Source of the DNA: Chryseobacterium gleum
Lineage (GTDB): Bacteria; Bacteroidota; Bacteroidia; Flavobacteriales_D; Crocinitomicaceae
Assembly (NCBI GenBank): GCA_945888625.1
Contig: CAMDAH010000009.1
Location: 1-64,000, forward strand
Direction: 5' to 3'
DNA: 64,000 nucleotides
Made by a program: the position numbers and the translations under genes. Positions 57,854 to 64,000 of the stretch are shown here, one piece after another (within the stretch, counting starts at the first letter, position 1; every line of letters begins with the position of its first letter). Under the pieces are notes generated by a model. It had not been told where the DNA came from. It was given only the letters and a program-made list of their open reading frames with translations, and did not search any database.

Positions 57854-58306
57854 ATGGCTAATGCTGAGATTAATATTAAAAATAAACGCGCACGATTCGA
57901 GTACCATCTTGAAGAAGAATTTATTGCCGGTATTCAGTTATCTGGAACTGAAATAAAAAGTATCAGGGCCGGTAAAGCAAGTATTTTAGAGGCTTACTGC
58001 ATTGAATTAATGGGTGAGGTTTGGATTAGAAATATGCACATAACAACTTATGAAAACGGCTCGATTTACAATCATAAACCACGGGCAGATCGAAAACTTT
58101 TGTTGCAAAAGAAGCAAATTCGAAGCATTATAAAATTTCTGAAGATTAAAGGAAATACCCTTATACCCATTAAACTATTCTTATCTGAAAAAGGATGGTT
58201 AAAGGTTTTAATTGCATGTGCGACTGGAAAAAAGCTACACGACAAACGCGAAGATTTAAAGTTGAAAGATGATAAGCGCGAAATGGATCGTGTAATGAAA
58301 CGCTAG
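57854..58306 (+). CDS. smpB: SsrA-binding protein SmpB
   Basis: The 150-residue protein binds tmRNA in trans-translation. It has NKRARFEYHLEEEFIAGIQL, TEIKSIRAGKAS, YNHKPRADRKLLL and the C-terminal KKLHDKREDLKLKDDKRE tail typical of SmpB. Start ATG 57854 follows a promoter box by 4 nt. The tmRNA gene itself was not found nearby. It overlaps the convergent LolA gene by 4 bp at its stop. Confidence 0.96.
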   Translation: MANAEINIKNKRARFEYHLEEEFIAGIQLSGTEIKSIRAGKASILEAYCIELMGEVWIRNMHITTYENGSIYNHKPRADRKLLLQKKQIRSIIKFLKIKGNTLIPIKLFLSEKGWLKVLIACATGKKLHDKREDLKLKDDKREMDRVMKR

Positions 58307-58935
58307 TCTTTAATTACGGTGTATCCGGGGTAGTTTTTCTTTTCGAATACAAACTTTGACTCTACAGCTTTAGGATTATCCTGCATTTTTGTGACATTGT
58401 AAGTAATTACAGAGCCATCTTTTGAATTTATAACTGCTTTTTTTAGGGAGTTGGTTGATTTAGATATGTAGATTGTAATGCTATTAAATTCTGACTTCGC
58501 GGGTGCCTTTGGAGTTAGGCTGATGACATGCGCCATTTCGCCATTCAATGTTTCCTCTTTGTTGTATTTGTTTTTAAATCCTGTTTCCCAAATGGTCATT
58601 ATTTTTTTTGGATTGATATCGTCATCATTATTTGCATCTGATTCATACACCGTTTTTTCCTCTTTTATAATAGTCCATGTTTTCATGCCGTTTGAAATAA
58701 TAATATTCCCAGCGTAGGAGGCATTATATTTGTTTCCTTTTACCCAACCGCTACCATTTTGAGTTTCGGTTTTTTCTTTATTTTTTATGGTGGCGTTAAA
58801 TTCTACATAGAAACACTTTAGCGCTTTCATTTTAGAGGAAACTTTGTTTAGAATGTCTTGTGCTTTTTTGTCTTGCGCCAAAACGCTATTTGTGAAAGAC
58901 AAAATAATTAGTAGGGTAAGAAGGAATAATTTCAT
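58303..58935 (-). CDS. LolA-like outer-membrane lipoprotein carrier
   Basis: The 210-residue protein has a signal peptide (MKLFLLTLLIILSFTNSVLA) and the LolA-like fold: AQDILNKVSSKMKALKCFYV, NGSGWVKGNKYNASYAGN and SLKKAVINSKDGSVITYNV. LolA proteins carry lipoproteins across the periplasm, and this family is common in Bacteroidota beside smpB-independent genes. A related outer-membrane-sorting role cannot be separated by sequence. Confidence 0.88.
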   Translation of the reverse strand: MKLFLLTLLIILSFTNSVLAQDKKAQDILNKVSSKMKALKCFYVEFNATIKNKEKTETQNGSGWVKGNKYNASYAGNIIISNGMKTWTIIKEEKTVYESDANNDDDINPKKIMTIWETGFKNKYNKEETLNGEMAHVISLTPKAPAKSEFNSITIYISKSTNSLKKAVINSKDGSVITYNVTKMQDNPKAVESKFVFEKKNYPGYTVIKD

Positions 58936-58987
58936 AACTTATTTTTTTTGCAAATATCACAAATAATGCCAATCCTTCAAAATCATG

Positions 58988-61900
58988 TTACTTTTTTATC
59001 CAGCGCTTAATTTGTGTTGTTATTTCGTCTTGAACCCGAAGAAAATAACTTCCTGAAGCGAAATTTACGGTATTTAAGGTGATGCTATTCATTCCTTTTT
59101 CCACTAATCCATTTTGAGGAAAAGAATAAACAAGTCGACCCTCAATATCAAAAATGGCTAGGTTTACAACTTGTTCTTTTGCCACATAAAGGGTAAGGGT
59201 GATTTGAGCATCTGCAGGATTTGGACTAATTGGTAGTACAACTACGCCCTCATTTTCAAGATTACTGCAAATAATATTATTACTGAGATCTTCATCTTCA
59301 ATTGAAAAAGCATTTAGTCCCTCTGCTTCTACACAAATATATTGGTAGTAGTCGTCTTGGTTGGAGATGAATGCACTTGGTGATGCCGTAAAAATATAAA
59401 TTTCACTTTCGCCCGGTAATAAGTCTCCAGTCCACGTTTCCTGAATTAAAGAAGTATTTAACATTTTTAATTGTAAATTACATTGATTCATGGCAATTGT
59501 TCCTTCGTTTTTTAACTCCACGCCTAATTCCAAAAATTCGTTTATTTCCGCAGTAAATATATTTCGTAAGGCAATATCAAAATTGTATGGTTTTATTTCA
59601 AGTTGGTCGACCAATGAATCAATACAACCAATAGAATTCGTTACCACCATTGAAAGCGCTACGGTCTGTCCAATTAATTGATTTTCGAAGGTGTTTATCA
59701 AGGTATCCGAGTTCGCAACTGTGCCTTCGCTAAATGTCCACGTGCAATTAGTAGAACCAACGCTCTGATTAATAAAGGTAATAGGAATTTCGGCGGATAC
59801 AATTAATGGATTTACAAGGTAGCTTGCAGCAAGTTCGGGTTGAACATTCACCAAAATTAAGGTGTCGGCGATACAACCTTGATTCGTTGTAACAGCGAGT
59901 GTTAAATATTGAATACCTGTTGTTAAAAAACGGTAGCCCGCATTTATTGTAGGATAATTGTATTGTAAGTTAACTTCCCAATTGGTATTGGTAATGGATC
60001 CAATTGGTACCGTCGACGAATCGCTAAAGGTTGTCCAACTATTTTTACACGATGGACCAACAAGCCAATCCAGTAGCGCGATAGGATGAATGGTAATACT
60101 TTGTGAGGTGCTATCCGAACAGCCATTGGATGATTCGACTGTTAATTGAACCAAGTATTGACCATAATTTTGGTATTGCTTAGCAAATAAAGGATTTACT
60201 GCTTGTGTATTGTCTCCGTAATCCCAAAAATTTAAAACTATAGAGGAGGTATCTAACACATAACTTGTATTGTTTAGCACGACATTGCTCAAGACACACG
60301 CATTATTTGCGTTAAATTGTGCTTCCGGGGCGGCTTTAATTAATATTGGTGTTGCAATGGTATCCAAACAACCGAAAACATCATCCGCAATTAGGGTAAG
60401 GTTGTAGTTTCCTGCCATTCCGTAATAATGCACAGGTGAAGAAAGTGTGCTTGTATTTTGAATTCCTGAACTTGGCTGACCAAAATTCCATTGGTAGCTA
60501 TTTAAGTTGGCATTACCTTGGTTGCTTACTTGAAAACTAATGCTGTCATTGGAACAATTATTTACATTCGTAAGAACTAAAACTGGTCTTGGCTGCACAA
60601 AAATACTAAAGGTGTCTTGTGTCACGCAATTACCCGTGGAAACCACACTGATAGTACCGTAAAGCCATCCGATGGAAGATGGAAGTATTGAAACAGTGGA
60701 GGTAGTAAAGTTTTGTCCATTACTAAATGTCCAACTTCTTGAAAGTAATTGATTGGGCAAGGTAATCGTACTACTTTCTGAAAGATTGGAGGATGAATTT
60801 TGACAAGCAAAAGGAGGACTTGAGTATATTAAATTGGCTCCAACTCCCGCAACCACCACATTGATGGTGTCTTGTGCAAAGCAACCGTTGATATTTGTTG
60901 TTTGAACGCTATAAATACCGGATGTTTGTACTGAAAAGGTTGGATTTGTAGAGCCATTTTGCCATAGGTAACTCGTTGTGAATGGGGCACCACTTTGCAA
61001 GGAAATGACGTTATTGGTGCATAAAGTAGTATCAGGCCCTAAATTGGCTGAAAATGGGTAATAATCCAATGTAACCACCAAGGTATCTGTTCGAATGAAG
61101 CAACCTGAGGGAGCAGTGATTTTTACGTGATAACTACCGGCCTGGGTAATGTTGAAATTATTGGTAGTGGCTCCATTCTGCCACTGAAAGCTATAGTTTG
61201 CTGGGTAGCTAGTTTGCCAAAGAATGGCATTTCCTGCACAAAGAATACCGTTTGATGACGGAAATCCGTCTTGGAAAGGAGGATAGATAATAATGGTGTC
61301 TGTTGTACTATTTCCCAAAAAGTCAACGGCTGTTACCCAGTAAGTGCCTGGTTTATTGACAATCAATTTTGACGCTGTTGTTCCATTAGACCAGAGGTAA
61401 CTTTGGTATTTTGACTGTGCTTTAAGTTGGAATATGGTACACACACTATTGCTTGGCATGATGGTATCTTTTCCTAAAAATACGGGAGGCGCATAGCGGT
61501 AACGCAAGTAAGAGTCTACCAAGGATTTGTTTGCAAGGCTGAGTTCATTATTAAAAATTAGTATTTCCCCAATGTCTCCTTGGTAATAACGGGTGGCAAT
61601 TCCACCATATTTTCCAATTTTTAGGGTTGCCGTTGAGTTAGGCAATAGCGATGGAATTATATTTTCGGTGGTTGATGTCAGTAAAGTGAAATTCTTAAAA
61701 AACTTAACCTTTGGTACAATATTGCCGTTGTAAACAAGCGTTAATAAACTAGGTTTTAACAAAGTCATATTCGCATTGGTCGTGAGCGCTTTCTGATTTC
61801 CAGCGTCATTTATGGAAAGCGCTGGTGCAAACATTAACTGATTGCTGGTGGCAAAATCAGTTTGAAATGCCCACGAACCTTGTGTTTGATAATCCCATTT

Positions 61901-62590
61901 TGCCATAATGGTTTTGTTTATCGAAATAACGGTTGGTTTTACCAACACATGCATTGAAAATTGGTCGGTGTAATCAATCGAAAAGTTATCGAGTATTTCT
62001 AAAAAGTCGTCGGTGCCATCGAATCTAAAAATAGGTTTGTTATTCATCAAGCTATCAGATGCAATAAACAGCGGCCGTTGGGCACTATTGTTTTGAAAAG
62101 CGTTGTTAATATTCCCCGACAAATCGTCAATAGTTTGCACATTTGGTCCGCTTAGGGTAACATTCGTGCTGGGGTTCAACCAAACAGTAAGGCCATTGAT
62201 TGATGTAGGATTAAAAAGAAAAAATGTTCGGGTTGCAGACCATGGGCTAGGAATGGCATTAAGTACACTTCTGACTCGCCAAAAATGTTTTTGTCCAACG
62301 TTACTCAATGTTGCAGGGGTGTACCAGTTAAAATTGGTATTTACGTCGGCAAGAAGTGTGGTGAAGTTGGTATCGTTTGATAATTGAAAATTATAGGATA
62401 CCGTCTGATAAAAGTTTTTGTTCCACGAAAAAGTTATATTAGTTGAAGTGGTGGTTTCATTTTGAAAAGGGTAGAGTAGGGTGGGCGTAAACTGTGAATA
62501 AAGCGAAGAAGTAAACAAAAATGATAATTGTAGCAGTCCTAGAACCTTGGTTATCGACTTGAACTTACTATTTGTTAGCGAAACGAACAT
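58988..62590 (-). CDS. Large T9SS cargo protein with laminin-G-like, PKD-like and sorting domains
   Basis: The 1,200-residue secreted protein has a signal peptide, then a fibronectin-like block near residues 35-130. A LamG/concanavalin-type domain follows at about 150-365 (FNPTSINGLTVWLNP to NKSLVDSYLRYRY). Several repeats come next with YLWQNGSTNP- or YSFQWQNGAT-type turns in the 395-580 range and PKD-like units to about 1000. The last 80-90 residues are a type IX sorting domain (LPISPNPADAQITL, NLAIFDIEGRLVYSF, FASGSYFLRVQ, ending IKRWIKK). It should be exported by T9SS and placed on the surface, likely an adhesin or matrix protein. Confidence 0.92.
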   Translation of the reverse strand: MFVSLTNSKFKSITKVLGLLQLSFLFTSSLYSQFTPTLLYPFQNETTTSTNITFSWNKNFYQTVSYNFQLSNDTNFTTLLADVNTNFNWYTPATLSNVGQKHFWRVRSVLNAIPSPWSATRTFFLFNPTSINGLTVWLNPSTNVTLSGPNVQTIDDLSGNINNAFQNNSAQRPLFIASDSLMNNKPIFRFDGTDDFLEILDNFSIDYTDQFSMHVLVKPTVISINKTIMAKWDYQTQGSWAFQTDFATSNQLMFAPALSINDAGNQKALTTNANMTLLKPSLLTLVYNGNIVPKVKFFKNFTLLTSTTENIIPSLLPNSTATLKIGKYGGIATRYYQGDIGEILIFNNELSLANKSLVDSYLRYRYAPPVFLGKDTIMPSNSVCTIFQLKAQSKYQSYLWSNGTTASKLIVNKPGTYWVTAVDFLGNSTTDTIIIYPPFQDGFPSSNGILCAGNAILWQTSYPANYSFQWQNGATTNNFNITQAGSYHVKITAPSGCFIRTDTLVVTLDYYPFSANLGPDTTLCTNNVISLQSGAPFTTSYLWQNGSTNPTFSVQTSGIYSVQTTNINGCFAQDTINVVVAGVGANLIYSSPPFACQNSSSNLSESSTITLPNQLLSRSWTFSNGQNFTTSTVSILPSSIGWLYGTISVVSTGNCVTQDTFSIFVQPRPVLVLTNVNNCSNDSISFQVSNQGNANLNSYQWNFGQPSSGIQNTSTLSSPVHYYGMAGNYNLTLIADDVFGCLDTIATPILIKAAPEAQFNANNACVLSNVVLNNTSYVLDTSSIVLNFWDYGDNTQAVNPLFAKQYQNYGQYLVQLTVESSNGCSDSTSQSITIHPIALLDWLVGPSCKNSWTTFSDSSTVPIGSITNTNWEVNLQYNYPTINAGYRFLTTGIQYLTLAVTTNQGCIADTLILVNVQPELAASYLVNPLIVSAEIPITFINQSVGSTNCTWTFSEGTVANSDTLINTFENQLIGQTVALSMVVTNSIGCIDSLVDQLEIKPYNFDIALRNIFTAEINEFLELGVELKNEGTIAMNQCNLQLKMLNTSLIQETWTGDLLPGESEIYIFTASPSAFISNQDDYYQYICVEAEGLNAFSIEDEDLSNNIICSNLENEGVVVLPISPNPADAQITLTLYVAKEQVVNLAIFDIEGRLVYSFPQNGLVEKGMNSITLNTVNFASGSYFLRVQDEITTQIKRWIKK

Positions 62591-62753
62591 GTGACTGTTT
62601 TACTCAAAAGTAAATATACAATCAATTATTCAATCTCTTCGAAAGAATGAATAAATTTCCTGACTTGTTTACTATGAGGGGTTATTTGAGGGCGATTTAA
62701 TAACTGCAAATAAAAAATTAACTTTACCAACTAAAATTTTCCTACATTGCCTT

Positions 62754-63608
62754 ATGACGGATAACGAAAATTCTTGGACTGCCGAAATTTCGTCGCGAAA
62801 TTCAATGTGGCGACTTAATTTAACCGAATTGGTGCGTTACAGGGATTTGATATTTTTACTTGTAAAACGAGATTTTTCAGCAACTTATAAACAAACCATT
62901 TTAGGTCCGATTTGGTTATTTATTCAACCTGTTTTAACTACGATTATTTTCTTTTTTGTTTTTACAAAAATTGCCAAAATACCCACTGCCGGAATTGATC
63001 CTGTGCTCTTTTACCTCGCAGGCATAACACTTTGGAATTATTTTTCAGATTGTCTTTTAAAAACATCAAACACTTTTGTAGCAAATGCGCATATTTTTGG
63101 GAAAGTATATTTTCCGAGACTTGTAATTCCGCTCGCTGTTGTATTGTCTAATTTAATCAAGTTTGGTGTTCAATTGTTGGTTTTTATCGTTGTTTTGATT
63201 TATAAAATTATTTTTGATGGATTAATAATTTCCATAAATAGTACCCTGTTCTTGTTTCCTGTTTTGGTAATTATTCTTGCTATTTTGGGTTTAGGAATGG
63301 GTATTCTTTTTTCAGCGTTAACCACCAAGTACCGAGATTTTAGTTTTCTGTTGGCTTTTGGTATTCAATTAGCTATGTACGCGACTCCAATCATTTATCC
63401 GCTTAGTTATGCAAAAGGCAATTTACATTATTGGCTAAGTGTAAATCCATTAACGGCCATTGTGGAGAATTTTAAGTTTATGCTCTTTGGCATTGGTGCT
63501 TTTGATTTTGTGGGCTTGGTTTATGCTTTTTTAGTTGCTTTATTTTTTTTAATCCTTGGTATATTGTTTTTCAATAGGGTGGAAAAAGGTTTTATGGATA
63601 CGGTTTAA
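62754..63608 (+). CDS. Wzm-type ABC transporter permease
   Basis: The 284-residue permease has about six membrane helices after a cytoplasmic N-terminus. It carries the ABC-2 signatures [40 protein letters not shown] and [14 protein letters not shown] of the polysaccharide exporter family (Wzm/TagG). With the ATP-binding gene that follows 13 bp later it would export O-antigen or another polysaccharide. The 163-bp upstream gap has no clear -7 box of the TAnnTTTG form, only a TAACTTTA-like sequence about 35 bp before the start. Confidence 0.93.
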   Translation: MTDNENSWTAEISSRNSMWRLNLTELVRYRDLIFLLVKRDFSATYKQTILGPIWLFIQPVLTTIIFFFVFTKIAKIPTAGIDPVLFYLAGITLWNYFSDCLLKTSNTFVANAHIFGKVYFPRLVIPLAVVLSNLIKFGVQLLVFIVVLIYKIIFDGLIISINSTLFLFPVLVIILAILGLGMGILFSALTTKYRDFSFLLAFGIQLAMYATPIIYPLSYAKGNLHYWLSVNPLTAIVENFKFMLFGIGAFDFVGLVYAFLVALFFLILGILFFNRVEKGFMDTV

Positions 63609-63621
63609 TTGGTTAGATATA

Positions 63622-64000
63622 ATGAAAGTTTTAAAGGTTGAAAAAATTTTTAAGCAATACGAATTGGGCCAAGTCAGCACAGGTACTATCACGCACGACT
63701 TTAATCGGTGGCTTCATAAAATTCGAGGTAAGGACGATCCGTATCTTAAAATAACTGAAAAAAACACACGCGATGAGCAAGGAGGGAGCAAGTTCGTTTG
63801 GGCGCTAGATGATATTAGTTTTGATGTGCATCAAGGGGATGTACTGGGAATTATTGGCCGTAATGGGGCAGGGAAAAGTACCTTATTAAAAATCTTGTCA
63901 AATGTTACTGCTCCAACTAAAGGAAACATTAAAATTAAAGGACGTATTGCCTCACTTTTAGAGGTTGGAACTGGTTTTCATCCTGATTTAACGGGTAGAG
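63622..64000 (+). CDS. Wzt-type ABC transporter ATP-binding protein, 3' end cut by window
   Basis: ATG 63622 opens a frame ([16 protein letters not shown]) that runs 126 codons to the window end. The Walker A motif GRNGAGKST is present, preceded by GDVLGIIG, and [20 protein letters not shown] is the Q-loop-proximal region of polysaccharide exporter ATPases. A linker of about 30 residues (KYHD-type, [17 protein letters not shown]) between strand 1 and the Walker A is common in this subfamily. It is paired with the permease upstream. The C-terminal part, including any carbohydrate-binding domain that sets Wzt specificity, is not in view. Confidence 0.92.
   Translation, partial: MKVLKVEKIFKQYELGQVSTGTITHDFNRWLHKIRGKDDPYLKITEKNTRDEQGGSKFVWALDDISFDVHQGDVLGIIGRNGAGKSTLLKILSNVTAPTKGNIKIKGRIASLLEVGTGFHPDLTGR

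Overview
The window looks like a chromosomal segment of a Bacteroidota bacterium, most likely a flavobacterium-type lineage. The evidence is a PorX-type response regulator, two proteins with type IX secretion C-terminal sorting domains, several CarboxypepD-regulatory-like and DUF6089-type proteins, A/T-rich DNA, and repeated TAnnTTTG -7 promoter boxes. No rRNA, tRNA, CRISPR array or insertion sequence was found by reading.

Positions 1 to about 6,170 are an accessory region. A tyrosine recombinase (4861-5988, minus) reads towards a row of minus-strand genes. Three structured sites (213-343, 770-845, 1503-1630) separate these genes. All three share one plan: ATAAC, a 5-nt spacer, a 20-26 bp imperfect arm, a loop, the opposite arm, a single T, then GTTAT or GTTAG. 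This is the architecture of integron attC sites, and the genes sit between them like cassettes. Next to the recombinase are a GTTAT core and two 20-bp direct repeats spaced 42 bp apart, laid out like an attI site. The recombinase-proximal cassette is large. It carries a LytS-type histidine kinase and LytTR response regulator with overlapping genes, a prokaryotic viperin (antiviral radical SAM enzyme), a 100-aa unknown, and a 32-aa Pro/Gly-rich miniprotein followed by a strong terminator. Three direct repeats with a 20-21 bp period lie in the gap between the regulator and viperin, as expected for LytTR binding sites. A regulated antiviral module on an integron-like platform is the most notable content of the window.

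Positions 6.2-63.6 kb read as ordinary core chromosome. In order they hold: a LuxE-like acyl-protein synthetase, TSUP permease and M20 amidohydrolase; SufS-SufE-SufT-like Fe-S genes with porX; an HD phosphohydrolase; guaB followed by two SurA/PpiC-type chaperones and a MoxR ATPase; a TPR / phosphosulfolactate synthase / WD40 / DUF6089 cluster; hldD, a deoxynucleoside kinase and a GH3-family enzyme; a BI-1 membrane protein, folE, a 6-pyruvoyl-tetrahydropterin synthase homologue and an MtaB-type methylthiotransferase; cystathionine beta-synthase, a metal-receptor-fold protein and a DCC protein; gmhA, SDR, esterase and flavoprotein genes; a TonB-dependent receptor; cmk, uvrA and an amino acid permease; ffh and an M50-like protease; two glycosyltransferases with an LptF/G permease; recR, smpB and a LolA-like protein; and a 1,200-aa T9SS cargo protein. 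The right edge enters a Wzm/Wzt-type polysaccharide ABC exporter, cut by the window end.

Links across the window: GmhA and HldD serve ADP-heptose synthesis, and LptF/G, the glycosyltransferases and the Wzm/Wzt exporter build the outer envelope. PorX regulates the secretion system used by the two sorting-domain proteins. FolE and the QueD-like protein supply pterin or deazaguanine precursors. Many annotated starts were moved to an internal ATG because the longest reading frame began at a TTG/GTG or ran through the upstream gene.
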